Translations under genes and position numbers: made by a program
NCBI RefSeq assembly: GCF_019649055.1
Contig: NW_026570266.1
Span: forward strand, 248,001-312,000
From: Paramacrobiotus metropolitanus
Lineage: Eukaryota > Tardigrada > Eutardigrada > Parachela > Macrobiotidae
Reading direction: 5' to 3'
DNA length: 64,000 nt
The notes under the pieces: generated by a model
What the model was told of the DNA's origin: nothing
Databases searched by the model: none
Seen by the model: the letters and a program-made list of their open reading frames with translations, nothing else
Shown: in pieces, positions 41,525 to 52,949 of the stretch
Numbering within the stretch: the stretch's first letter is position 1
Layout of the letters: the number at the start of each line of letters is the position of its first letter

Positions 41525-42448
41525 ATGGATCTTAACGCAGCTTTTAATTACATGGTAGATGCTTTGTGTAGTAACGGTCATCAGTATGGTAATCGCGGAA
41601 ATTATTGTGGTCGTGGCAATAATCGGCGTATGAATTACTATCGTCCTTATTCTCGTGGTGGTTATCGTGGAAGAGGTTATAACGGATATCAGAATAATGC
41701 GCAGCAGTGGCAGCGCAATCCTCAGTATCCTTTGGCAAATAATGGCGGAAACGGTGTTAACGGTGTTCAGTTGGTCGTATCGGAGAATGTACCTATTGTT
41801 GGAGCGGTTATGCCTGTTGTGAATAATCCTGGTTGGCAAGCTCAGAACGCGGAAGTTGTCCAGCAGAACATGGCGGCTTTGCAGTTGAATCAGCCTATGG
41901 CGAATGAGGAAATGGATATTAACGAAGAGAACATTGTTCCTCAGCAGCAAGGTCAGAATGTCGGTAATGCTAACGGTGTTGTTGTTGCGAACGATCAGAA
42001 TCCTCTGGCGGTTGGCAATGTGGTGAATCCTGAAGTTGTAGTTCAAGTTGCGAACAACGTCCAGAATGCGATGAATGGCGGAAATGTTGCGGCAGAACCT
42101 TCTCAGAATGTTGTGGTGAATGAACCTTCAGTTGTGGTTCCTGGTATTGCGTATGTTCCTATGAATGGTGACGGAAGACCTCAATATCCTTCAATCAATC
42201 CCTCGGATATTTTTCAGCGTAACGCAGATGAAGAGCGTCGAAAACAGTCAGCAGAGCGAGCTCGTATGGCGGCGGATGCTAAACGAAATGATTTGTCCGG
42301 TTTGCAGTCGCGTTCCTCATATCCTGATGTGCAGCGCAGTCGTCTTCGCGTTCAGTCTTCAGATAACCTCGTCGCTCCTGATCCTAGAGCCCATCGCCGT
42401 AATAATTCTGTTGATAATTCTTTGCAGTCAGCCTGTAAACCTCAGTGA
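41525..42448 (+). CDS. LTR element cargo ORF 7, RG-rich, 307 aa
   Basis: The ATG at 41,525 was chosen as the first ATG of the protein-like part; the open frame extends upstream to 41,192 without ATG support. The N-terminus is rich in RG and Tyr (NRGNYCGRGNNRRMNYYRPY, RGGYRGRGYNGYQNN), like the RGG stretch of the element's gag at 24,130-24,330. The middle is Asn/Gln/Val-rich and low in complexity, and the C-terminal part has a charged helix (NADEERRKQSAERARMAADA). AATAAA lies about 150 bp after the stop. RNA binding is plausible. Confidence 0.6.
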   Translation: MDLNAAFNYMVDALCSNGHQYGNRGNYCGRGNNRRMNYYRPYSRGGYRGRGYNGYQNNAQQWQRNPQYPLANNGGNGVNGVQLVVSENVPIVGAVMPVVNNPGWQAQNAEVVQQNMAALQLNQPMANEEMDINEENIVPQQQGQNVGNANGVVVANDQNPLAVGNVVNPEVVVQVANNVQNAMNGGNVAAEPSQNVVVNEPSVVVPGIAYVPMNGDGRPQYPSINPSDIFQRNADEERRKQSAERARMAADAKRNDLSGLQSRSSYPDVQRSRLRVQSSDNLVAPDPRAHRRNNSVDNSLQSACKPQ

Positions 42449-45400
42449 TGTCATGGTCTATAACTTTGTGCATTGGCATTTTTGTCATGATTTTGCGGTG
42501 CATTGTGAATTTCTTTTCGCGTTTCTATGTTCTCAATTTTTGCTGTATATACGTTCGCGAAAGTCAGTCAAGTTCTCAGTTCAGTCGTGTGTTGAATAAA
42601 CGTTCGGTGTATGGATGATGTATGAAGTATGGAAGTGCGAAGATGGAAGTAGCGGAAGTAATTGGAGCAGTAATTTTGGAGTTATAGGACATTTTCCATC
42701 GTATTTTAGCTGTGCAGTATGATGCGGTAAGATTTTAGGTAATATAGAATTTCGTAGTGCATTGGCTCAGTGATCACAGTTTATGGGCAATGTTAGCGGT
42801 ATTAACGGGTGCTATTACTCAGTATTGCTATAGCTTGTGAAATATGATTTTGCAGTATGTAGTTCGAAATTTTATTTTTCGTATCACTTCGTAGTGAATG
42901 GGCTGTTGAGTAATAGTATGAGTTCGTGTAGCCTAGCAGTGCAAATACGTCAGCGTGTTGAAGTATTACAGTACTATTTCAGAAATTTGATTTTGCGGTA
43001 TGTCCTTTGAACTTCAATTTTTTGTGGATTTTCGTAGAATTACGGCTAGTAAGACTAAGAATGTTTCGGTAGCAATCGGCATTTACTCTCTTCTGTCAAT
43101 TTTGGGTGTGCTATAGATTTATTAACATCGCGGTATGAGAATTTGAGTTTTATTTTTTGCGGAATTTCGTAGTGTGAAGGCCTTGTAGTATTTTCGGCAG
43201 ATGCAGTAGCGGCATTCTAGCTCTGTAGTTCATCAATTGACTCATTCTAGCTAAGAGATTACTTAACAATAATATGCGATATGCGGTTTCGAAATTAAAT
43301 TTTTGTTACATCATGTAGTATCATAGCTGTAGGGATTTTAACTGTAATTTGGCAGATGAAAACCAGTTAGCAATAACGGATTACAGATTAGTCTTTCGGG
43401 AATAGCTTTTTGCATTATGAATTTATCTAGTATTTGTTTGCGGTTTGAGATTTGGAATTTGTATTTTAGTGGCGATTTGTAGTGTTGCGGCTTATAAAAA
43501 TACTGGTTTAATAACACCTCAGTATATTGCCGAATAGTGGACAGATACGGCGTAAATAACCTTGTATTCAGATTTATGCAATATTCCTAGAACTTAACTT
43601 TTTCAGTTTTTGCGTACTTACCTCATCATACTGGGTTATTTGTAATCAATTGACTCGTAAAATTTGACGCTAGTATTATCGGACTTATCTTTCAGCAGTA
43701 CAGTATTAGTGTATTTGTTCAACAGCGGCATGTTTACGTTGCAGTGTGAATACCGAATATCGTAGTGTTATGGCGTGTACTTCGTACGAAATGTTCATCC
43801 TGTGTTTGTAGCACGCTTTGATAAATTAAGGCTTATGCCAGTGAAACTTTCCTTTTTGTTGAATTATGTATGGGTTAGTAATTTTTGCATAGATATTAGC
43901 TTTTGTAATGGGTGTTGGCATATTTGTCAGAAGCAGCTTATAGTCGTGGTACAGTAGTATGTGGATTTTCGTAGTGTGACCGATAGCTTATAACACACAA
44001 GTGGTCATTTTGAGTAAATCAAGCAGTAGTAATACTAGTTGCAGCATTTTCGGTAAAACTTCGGTTTTTAGTGATTTCGGTAGTAAAACGTATTTTGAGC
44101 TGTTAAGCACTTCTCAGTAGTCAGATTTGCAGTTTTCGTGCAAATAAAACGAAGCATAAGATCATAAGCAGTAATATTTTTGTTGTTGTAAGAATGGTGT
44201 ATTACTTTTCAGTAGGTGCAGTATTATTATGTGTCTGTGTAGAAATTCGTAGTGTGGTGTCCAGCTCGAATGCTGTATGGAAGTTGATCTTGAACGTAGG
44301 TGATTTTGACCAATGAATTTGTTCCAGCTTTGTGAATAATATCAGTAAGCAGTTGAATTTTCCTTTTTTCTCGGAAATTGATAGCGGTGTAGTATTTTTG
44401 TGCGTTCCCACCCTCCCAATCCCGTTTCAGAAATAATTATGGATGCAGCCTGAAATTGGTAGTAGTAATTTTCGTGATTGTTTGTAGTAGAATGGCTCTA
44501 TGAGAACGGTGCTCCTCCGGTTGCAGCGGTTTAAATCAACAGTTGTTTCCAGTATTACGCGCTTGTTGCTAATAAGCTCAAAAATAGAGTTTTGTCAGTA
44601 GAATTTTGAAATAACTTTTTGCGGTAATAGTGTTAACGCTTATCGGTGTCACCATTCCACACTATTTGGTTGCATCCCAATAACCCAATTATTAATCAGT
44701 GTAACTTAGCAGTAATTCGCAGAATATGCAGTAATTTTTATCTCAGTATAGGTAACTCGTAGTCCAGTGTTTCAAATGGAATATCAACCAGTTTGGTCAA
44801 GGAAGCGTTATTAGCAGTGCAGCATATGATTTTCTGTATTAATTTTTGTTGAACTTCGTAGTGTAATGGTTTTATATCACTGTATCGGCGGTCATTAAAA
44901 GCTTACTCCAACATATGTGATATTCGCTTTAATATTTATAAATGCAGAATTTTCAGTACCTTTTTACCTTTTGCGGCATGTTAGCAGTAACTTTTAGCAG
45001 TATCGGAGTATCGTAGAGTAGTGTTCGTGTATGCAAGGATATCGTACCAGAACCTTTCCTAATAACTTTGTGCGGTGTGTGAACTTCGATTTAACTTTTT
45101 GCAGTCGTTAGTAGTAGTTCGGCTTGTGGGTGTAGATAAAATTGAGCATTGAACAAGATTCCTTAAATGTTAATATGCAGTAGTGCAAATTTCCTTTTTG
45201 TAACATCATAATAACAACTTTTAACATCTTATCATCATCTTGATAACATCTTGGCGCCCCCGTTGGCCCTTAAAACTTTTAACACCTTCAGATAATTATA
45301 GATGCGGTATGTGTATGGTTAATATTTTCGGTATCGGTAGTTTGTAGTTGATCGGCTTTGTGTTGTCTATACAGATGGATGTGTGGAAAGTCTTATATAA

Positions 45401-46760
45401 ATCCTTACTTGCGGTATTTAGAGTCTCGGTAGTAGTTTTAGTAATTCTCGTAGTTTATCGGCATGTTGAGTCAGCGCGACGTGTAACGGTTTTCTTTAAC
45501 CAACAGTGCGTTAGAGCTAATGCAGATGGCCAGTTTCGTAGGAATTATTTTTTTGTCGAGAATTCGTAGTGTAGAGCTTTATGACGGCAATGTAGCTGGA
45601 TTAATTAATGATTCTCTCAAATTCAGTCGGTGCGGTATGTAGTCAAATTTCTGTCTTTTTGTCGAATGTCGTAGGCTAGCGGTCTTTATATCCATATCGA
45701 TGTCTTCTTAATCTTCTGTAGCAGTTAAAACCAGTGCACTTGTAGTATGTTGCGGTAGAACTTTATTTTTGTGAATCAGCGTAGGATATCGGCTTTAGTG
45801 TGTGTTTCTCATCATCCAGTTATAAGCTTACAGGATTTCGATTATTGGTGTTTGTAGCGGTAAAACTTCTTTTTCGTTCAATGTTCGTAGTTAGACGGCT
45901 TAAGATCCAGCAAATCCTTTATATCGTCTATATCTCAGTAATAATATTGTTGTGTTTAAATTCTGAACTTTTTGCCTTGTTAAGTTGATATTGCCTTTGC
46001 AGTATGATTTTTAATAGCGCTAACTTTGTGGCTTATCGTAGTGTCTCGGCTTTAATCGCTTGTAGATCTTTTATCATTGCATCTTAAGTGCAGATTTACT
46101 CTTCATTTTCAGTAGCAGTATAGCAGTTGGCTTCAGTTTTTGTTAATTTTCGTAGTATTATGACTTTCAGTCCATCAATCAGCTCTGCTTTCACGTACAG
46201 ACAGCATTGAATTAGCAGATAAGCTTTCGCAGCATGTGCAGTAGAACTTGTATTTTTATTAACATACGTAGTGTAGTGTCTTTTAGTCCATTTATGCAGT
46301 ATTGCAGTTGAGCGCTTTGTAGAATAGAATGATGCACAGATCCTACATTTTATCACAGTCAGCAACTTTAGAATTCTCAGTTTTTGTTAATTTTCGTAGT
46401 ATGTTGTCAGTTTAAGCGTTTTGCATTGCGTATCGTCTGAACTTAGTCTAAACTAGTATTTCTTATCAGTGCAGTATGATTTATAGAATTTCTTCTTAAC
46501 TAGCTTTCGTAGTATAATGTCTGATGGTTCGCTTCCTACCACGTTTCGTGACTTAGTGCAGATATAACCTTCCTTGTTGCAGTTAGGCTTTTAATCCTTT
46601 AATTTTTATTAGTTGTTCGTAGTGCAGTGGTTTTAGTAGACGAATACTTTCGTGCTGTTGCCAGTCGGATAATACGGAATAACATCTAAATGATCAGTCT
46701 TAAAGCACTTAATGCTAAAACAACATCTTTTTCAACATCTTTTTAAATACGATAACACCT
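42449..46760 (+). repeat. Degenerate tRNA-like repeat array, block 3
   Basis: No gene was seen. About 25 units carry TTCGTAGTGTANTGGCTT-like words at 42,751, 42,887, 43,031, 43,166, 43,312, 43,476, 43,761, 43,967, 44,246, 44,482, 44,757, 44,855, 45,011, 45,562, 45,669, 45,779, 45,884, 46,036, 46,150, 46,266, 46,393, 46,506 and 46,616. The spacing is 135-165 bp at the left and tightens to 105-127 bp at the right. A TTTTTG run usually lies 8-15 nt before each motif. B boxes are mostly eroded. Confidence 0.6.
45253..45270 (+). other. Primer-binding-site-like sequence inside the element
   Basis: TGGCGCCCCCGTTGG resembles the element's own primer site TGGCGCCCACCGTGG. It is again preceded within about 70 bp by CATCATAATAACA. 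Confidence 0.4.
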
Positions 46761-47065
46761 TGGATCTCATGGACGTTCCTGCCTTCCGCCTTTCCACCTC
46801 CTTGGACTTCCGGATTGCCAGTTACGCTCCAGGATCCGATGACCTATAACTCAAACTCACTTACAACTTACCGGATCAAGCGATGTTACTTACTTTTGAT
46901 GGCACCGGATAGTCGGGATGGAATTTGGCGATAGTGCTAGATGTTGCACGCACTATGCGGATGGAGCAGATGTTATTTTTTCCTATGTCCCTATGTTCCT
47001 TCCTCTTCGTTCCACGTCGTTCCGCAGAGCTTCACTTTTGTTCCACTACGATCCAGAGAAATCTC
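46761..47065 (+). other. LTR element 3' untranslated region
   Basis: Composition changes sharply to C/T-rich DNA without the tRNA-like words. No ORF of note. It probably represents the conserved 3' end needed for reverse transcription. Confidence 0.4.
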
Positions 47066-47076
47066 GTTTGCGGGGG
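47066..47076 (+). other. 3' polypurine tract
   Basis: GTTTGCGGGGG directly abuts the TG of the 3' LTR, where plus-strand DNA synthesis is primed in LTR elements. The same word is repeated five times inside the gag-pol region. Confidence 0.75.
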
Positions 47077-48061
47077 TGACGTGTACTGGCGTCCCTTAGT
47101 ACACATCGGTACTACTTTACTACTTCTACCCTTACAACTAAGGCTTAGGCTTTACTACATCTTCTACGCGAGTCCTGACCCCGAGTCTCTACTTCGACTT
47201 CTCAGAAATCCCCAGCAGAGAACTTTGACCGCGACTTGCCATTTCGACGTGACCGCGCTTCGATGACGTAGCTCAACCTATTGTTCTAGTGTATTAGCTG
47301 ACCTCTTGTTCTCATTTGTCCACGTGTAGTTGTGCAGCGGTGTGATTAGTCCACGTGTCCTCAGATGTCTCTTATTGGTTAGATCCTAAATCCCTATTGT
47401 TCTCAGACCCGTACCTGCGCGTACGAAGAGCCAGCACTTGCGGTGCCCAGGGCTATATAAGGCGCTCGTCGCCCACACAAATGTCAAGAGTTGTAATCCC
47501 AACAAAAGTAGAGTCTTGTTACTCGATCTGATTAACTTCAGGCTTTTGCTCTGGTCTTCTCTTTCCAAGTGAGGCTGTTCAAACTGACCTCTGGGTGACC
47601 TTTCACCTATTGTCAGGGGTCATTCCTCTACTTCGTCGACGTGCATTATCATCTTCGGATAGTCTCGTGACGTAACAGGCTACCCACTTGATCCCACTTG
47701 TTTGCCTTGACCTTTCGGTCCCTTCGATCTTCATGCCCTGTAGCGCCAGGTTGATGGATTTGTCATACTCATACGCTTCGGCTACCATCTAGCGTCGGAC
47801 AGGAAACGTATAACATCACGCATCCCTTGTGTTTCCTTTCGTGTCTTCTCTTTCAGCAGGCTTTCGAGTTCCGGATCCTCTTCTTCATCCTTGCATATCA
47901 TCTCATACTTGTACATCAACATCCTTAACCTTTCGCTCCATGAAATACATAAGAAGTTGAGATTAAGAGTAGCTCTATTCCCCCGACTGGTCGTGGTCCG
48001 GGAAGTGCATATTTCCATCGCACACAACACGTCTTTCATTCTATTTCTATATTGCACGACA
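47077..48061 (+). repeat. 3' LTR
   Basis: 985 bp, TGACGTGTACTGG to TATTGCACGACA, with TATATAA at 47,454. It differs from the 5' LTR by one additional 3-bp unit near 47,882 and no substitutions that I found. Confidence 0.92.
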
Positions 48062-48065
48062 ACGC
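48062..48065 (+). repeat. Target site duplication, right (ACGC)
   Basis: Copy of the ACGC that precedes the 5' LTR. Confidence 0.85.
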
Positions 48066-48149
48066 CATGAACATTGGACGATTAAACGGTGCTGATCTGC
48101 TACGCCAATAGTTGAACGACATTACGATGGACCGATATGCCGGCGTGCT

Positions 48150-48190
48150 GACACACGACTGCTTCGCGTAAAATAGCGCATATGCAGCAG
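48150..48190 (+). promoter_or_regulatory. Class 2 upstream block, gene F copy
   Basis: GTGCTGACACACGACTGCTT, then CG and AAATAGCGCA, about 420 bp before the exon 0 ATG at 48,568. It lies just outside the 3' LTR, so the element inserted directly upstream of this block. Confidence 0.4.
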
Positions 48191-48567
48191 CAAGCTGCAA
48201 ATATCAAACAGTTTCAAGCAATCAGTACGCTACCGCATTTACTAGTACCTCCATTATGCGCGCGACCATAATGTTATCGGCCTTCCTGACAAATTATTAC
48301 AGGTGCTCACCGTGAACGTTAGTCATCCCGCACTCCTTGTTGAAATACATAATACTATAACTTTCGACTTTTTCAGGTGCTGTTCTCCTTCTGGCAGTTC
48401 GAAGCAGTGAGTGCGCTAAGTTACCAAACACTACTAGTGTTAACCTGTGAACGAACGAGTAGACCACTATGCTAACTTTACTGCAAGATGTGCAGCTGCG
48501 CCGATATTGTCCTTAAAAAGTCACAAAGTCACTAGCCTGACTCTTGCGCTTACCTTTTGGAGGAACT

Positions 48568-50700
48568 ATGGCTGAACGTAAGTACTGATCAAAATTCAAC
48601 CGCTGCACGAATTTTTTGTGCTGATCGGTTTTAAATGCACAGATCGCAGATGGAAATTTCTTCCAAAGTACTCCAAGGCCGACATCGAAGCGGCCGAGCG
48701 CAACTGCCCGTTCCATACGCTCCCCATCGAGCTCGTTGCGCGCACCTTTTTATTTCTAGATATATTCGACATTTCCCGGTGTTCCATGTAAGCTAAATAT
48801 TTTGATCGCTAAGCACATCAGCGTTACGTAATTTCACCGCAGTCGCAGAACTGATTTAAGTTGCATTAATTGTGCATTGGTTAGCTTCATAATGCGCACA
48901 AATTTAGCTTTAAGTCATAAGCACATTTGAAATGGGTTTCTTAATTTGCTCTCATTTTTGTTATCAACATCTTGCAAGCGTAATCACTGCTGGACAAGAA
49001 ATCTTAAATCAAAATAACGAAACTTTCGAAATTAAGACTAAGCCCAGCTGCAACATGGGGCGGTTCTGATTTCTAACTACGTCTCGGGCCGGATATCGCT
49101 GAAGTTCGCTCGATTATATTGTTACGTTCAATTCCAATGTTTTGCTGTAGTAAAAATTGTGATGTTTCAAGCTTTTGCATAACAAGTTGTACGAGTACCA
49201 TAGGTAAGTAAATGATAGAGATAAGCTTCGATGTACCTGTACCTTTTCGTCAAAGTTCTTGTGAAAATATTTTCGCAGTATGAGTAATGCGCACACACCT
49301 TGAGAAATCTGAGATTAGTCCGTTAATATACTAGCTAATGACTTCCATGCAAGGGAAATTCTGCAAGTGTTCTGGAATTTTCTGTATTTTTCAACACCCC
49401 TTGCAACTTTCGATTCGATAACAGTTTAGTTAAGTCATTGTGTTGCAGGGTTTGCAAGCGGTGGAAATCATCGCCAATGAATCCCCGCTGGTGCGAAAGA
49501 GTGTCATTGTTGATATCCACAAATGGTATACGAACGGGCTGAATGAACAGCAATTCCTGGATGAAGATTCGGGGGATTTCCACATCGCGGTAAATGCAGG
49601 CGAGTCCCTCCTGAGACGTTTCGTAACACGCTTCACCTGCCTAGTAATTCTTCGCTGGCCACTGGATTATCACCCACCGGAAGCGGAACTTGTCATACAA
49701 GCACCTGATGAATGCCGGTTCGTGTCGCAAAATGACTATTCTTACGACTACTCGACTACTCGGGTCTAGTTGCGAACAGCATTGACAGCATAATCATCCT
49801 GGTGAGGAATATTCAGCAGAACCTGGGCAGTACGGGCGTAGCGTTAACGTTTCAAAATTTGAAGCTCTACACAAACCATTGGCATGAGATTCGCGATCGC
49901 TTTCCCGCGGTGCATTATGACAATGTCCAAATTAACTGCCATTTCGAACCTATCGGTCGGGGTCGGCTTGCGCGCCCGAAACCGTTTGTTCTCCGCGTTG
50001 AGCTCAACAAGAAGACTATCGCCCATACCGACATTGATCCAAATTGGAGCGACTATGAGCGGTTTGGTAGTTTTATACCGGTTCCGCTGTCGGAAGAGGA
50101 AGAAAGCTGTATGGACAAAGTGCTGCTATCGCCGACAAAAATTGGTCATAGTTATCTGGAATACAGGGAAAGGTAACTGCCCGATACCGGAAAGGCGACA
50201 ATTCTGTATATTGTTAGTGCTACATTTTATGGCCACAGGTCGCTGTCATTCTTGCAGCAAACTGGCCCTTCTGGGTGGCGAGCCACCGATAACGCAACCT
50301 TTTGCATGGACTTTGGTTTACTATTTCTGAGAGACTAATGATATACATATTGTGAATAAGTTAGATAAATAAGTTACCTTGGTAATCGTTACCGACATTT
50401 ACTGATTCACCTTTTGTTAGGTACTTTGGAAGGGAAGTAGACGCTAATCAGAGTCTGTCCGAAATGGAATTAACTATGGAGGAGATCCGTACGTATCCTT
50501 TATGGAAACAATATTTCACGCGCGACCTGTTGCAGCAATACCCCGTTGGCACCTATGGAATGTGCGCCGATAGTCACAGTGGCCTCAGTGCGGTACAGAG
50601 GTCTTTGGGGCCATTAGAGTGGTTAGGCTCATCTAGCTTTCTGGCCAACGCTACCGCTTACCACCGGTTTCGCACCAGTGTGTCAAAGCCGCTCTGGTGA
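48568..50700 (+). pseudogene. F-box family gene F, four exons, two frameshifts
   Basis: Exon 0 is 48,568-48,577 (ATG GCT GAA C, then GTAAGT), exon 1 48,643-48,787 (RRWKFLPKYSKADIEAAERN, then CPFHTLPIELVARTF), exon 2 49,449-50,172 and exon 3 50,421-50,700. All splice sites are conserved. Exon 2 has lost one base just after CAAGCGGTGG and carries an 8-bp tandem duplication (GACTACTC) near 49,745, so the frame is broken twice. The rest is clearly family sequence (LVILRWPLDYH, FQNLKLYTNHWHEI, CHFEPIGRGRLARPKP) and exon 3 is open to KPLW-stop. It is the immediate right-hand neighbour of the giant LTR element, and intron 1 is unusually long (661 nt). Confidence 0.8.
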
Positions 50701-51154
50701 CTTATTTTAACAGTTACAGATTTACCTAATTAAGGGGCATTTCCAGTCGCCAGTTTTGGCTTTGTTGGACTGTGGCCGTACATTAGTTACTAGTAGTAAG
50801 ATAAATTTGTGCCTTTGTAGGAACAGTTTTACTTCTTGGCTAAGGTCTTGGGAAGAGCCACAGGATTGTCTGACAATATTGCTTCATGTGAAATCATACA
50901 TTCCCGTTAAATCTTAAACCGAAAGTCTACTGCATTACTGACTGCTGAACAGCAATTTCAGTTTTGTATAAATTTTTTAAAGTGACTTTGAAGTTTGAAA
51001 TACTGTATGAAAGAAATCATTAAAGTTTAGTGCGACATAAAGCGATCTTGATGTTTTTTACACATTGTGCGTGTAATTCTGAACATATGTACATATTATA
51101 ATTCCATGATGAGACTGTTGGTGCAGTGACGAATAATGGAATTTCCCAAAAGTA
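50701..51154. other. No gene seen
   Basis: 3' flank of gene F up to the Tc1-like element. AT-rich with no open frame of note. Confidence 0.3.
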
Positions 51155-51156
51155 TA

Positions 51157-51395
51157 CAGTGGACGTCAAAATTTTGTTACACTTATGAAATCACAAAACG
51201 CGCGCAAGCAGGCACTTTTCTCAGTTTTCTCTACTCGAGCAGCCAAATCTGGAACTGGCCATCGGCCTACTGACATTAACACTTGCACCTTGCGCAGTCC
51301 CCAACGAAAACCATCGACCGATATTTCAAACGAATGAAATAAAAATTTCAAGAATTTTGATACCAAACAAGTTGTTCTTTATGAGATCTAAGAGA
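51157..51395 (+). repeat. Left terminal inverted repeat
   Basis: About 239 bp, matching the inverse of 53,778-53,963 with indels. It ends at the shared word ATGAGATCTAAGAGA. Confidence 0.75.
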
Positions 51396-51443
51396 AAATC
51401 GACGCATCTAAAGTTTCTGGTAGACATAGCAAAGGAATGTGTT

Positions 51444-52859
51444 TTATTTAATCGAAGCCAAAAAGGCTGGAAGAGCTAATTCCTCCGCCCGACGTATGCC
51501 AATGCCACCCCTGCTGACCGGGAGACTAGCTTGTCGCCAGCATGGGTAATCGTCATGGGTTGTTCGAACATTACACAGGGTCTGGAAACAGGAGCGCACC
51601 ATCTCGTCCATTTCGTACAGTTTTTCGGGGTACCTCCATGCGTTGCAGCAACGAAGCATATACAGTATATGACTTTCGGCGCGCCAAGGCAGTGTTTCAG
51701 GAGGTACAGCGCAATATGACGTGGTAGCAACTGAAGCCGTTCGCAAATTCTGATCAGTGACGCACCTTTCTCAGTGAGCGATGAGTCAATCGCATCGTCC
51801 AACACCGGGGCTTCTAACAACATAAGGGTGGAACTCGATATGACGCGGAGCTGAGGATGGCGGGCAACGAAGTCGGCAATCACATCCTGTTGAGCGCTTT
51901 GCGACCCACCAAAGACAAATAGTTCGCACTTTGCAACGTTGATGTCTAGCCCAATAAAACGTGCGCCGTCAACAATTCGGGCAAAGTTTTCCAACACGCT
52001 TGCAGGGGATCCGCCCAAGGTTCCATCATCAAGAAACCAGGCATTGAGCTCGGTGGTCAAGGTAATGACCAAAAGATGAAGAACAAGACAAAATAGTAAT
52101 AGGCCCAAAGGATCTCCCTGTTGCACCCCACATTCCGATGTTAAAATGTGCTCGTCCAGGTAAAGCGAAGAATGTTGTGCATAAGCTGACTGCAGGAACG
52201 CGCGGTATTCCGGAAAATGTGTGTGCACGGCTTTCAACACAGCTTCTTTCGACACAGTATTAAAGGCGTTCCTGAAATCAATTTCAAGATAGCTTTTACG
52301 GTCTCAGGGCTGGATTCAATGTATTTTCTGGTTCCGTGGACTATGGCTTCAGCTCCACCGCGTATCTTAAATCCTAGCTGCAATGGGCACACGGTGGCAG
52401 TTACGCGGTCAGCCACTTTGCAGCAAACGATCTTCGCGATTATACGGCAAAATGTCAGTCCAACCACAATCGGGCGCAATCCACCGTCTTTTTTTCCTAA
52501 TGCCAATAATTTTCCCCCGAAAATATCGGACGGATGTCGGACGGGATTTTTCCGTTCACCACTATGTTTAGGACGGATGCCAGCGCCTCGCAGAACTGGC
52601 TGCTGTGCTCATCCATTTTCGGGCCTGTGATGTCCAGAAGATGTTGTGGCCGCAAACCATCTGGTCCGGCAGCAGAGCCCCGTGGAAAACTATGGATCGC
52701 TGCAAAAACGTCCGCAGCGGTTATAGGTGGCGCTGCGGATGCGGGGTCGAGCGGAGGTATTACAGGGGGAGGGCTCTTCGGGGGCTTCATCCTGAGCTCC
52801 TCCAACACGTCTGCGGTTATAGATGCGACTGAATCTGTCGACGAAATGACACGCATTGC
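51444..52859 (-). pseudogene. LINE-type reverse transcriptase, frameshifted
   Basis: Read on the minus strand, the pieces are SFPRGSAAGPDGLRPQHLLD (RT N-terminus), KKDGGLRPIVVGLTFCRIIAK, LGFKIRGGAEAIVHGTRKY, an EIDFRNAFN motif A near 52,275, CGVQQGDPLGLLLFCLVLH, the catalytic NAWFLDDGTLGG (FLDD), and a C-terminal SLPVSRGGIGIRRAEELALP. They lie in at least three frames, so about three frameshifts have accumulated. The stop overlaps an AATAAA-type signal at about 51,446. Motif order and sequence fit non-LTR retrotransposon reverse transcriptases; the clade is not certain. No endonuclease domain was recognised downstream. Confidence 0.75.
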
Positions 52860-52949
52860 GCCGGAGACGGACCCATCGTCAATTTTGAGGCCGACTTGAC
52901 GAACGAGATCGTGCTGACTGCTCCGCTTCTTCTTGGGGTTCGTAGGGGG

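Larger units (their letters stand above)
19184..48061 (+). mobile_element. Giant 28.9-kb Ty3/Gypsy-like LTR element
   Basis: A complete LTR-to-LTR element bounded by 982- and 985-bp LTRs with TG...CA ends and the 4-bp duplication ACGC. A tRNA-Lys-like primer binding site follows the 5' LTR and a G-rich polypurine tract abuts the 3' LTR. The left third carries gag-like, protease-like and integrase zinc-domain-like parts. No reverse transcriptase, RNase H or integrase core was recognised, so it is probably mobilised in trans. The right two thirds carry seven small ORFs and a long degenerate tRNA-like repeat array. The LTRs differ only by one 3-bp indel, so the insertion is very young. The structure looks whole. 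It lies between F-box genes E and F, in DNA that was once a contiguous upstream block. Confidence 0.9.

Noticed and set aside
29759-46760. A cluster of functional tRNA genes
   Set aside because: Most units lack a B box and none folds into a full cloverleaf by eye; the units are better described as degenerate tRNA-like repeats.
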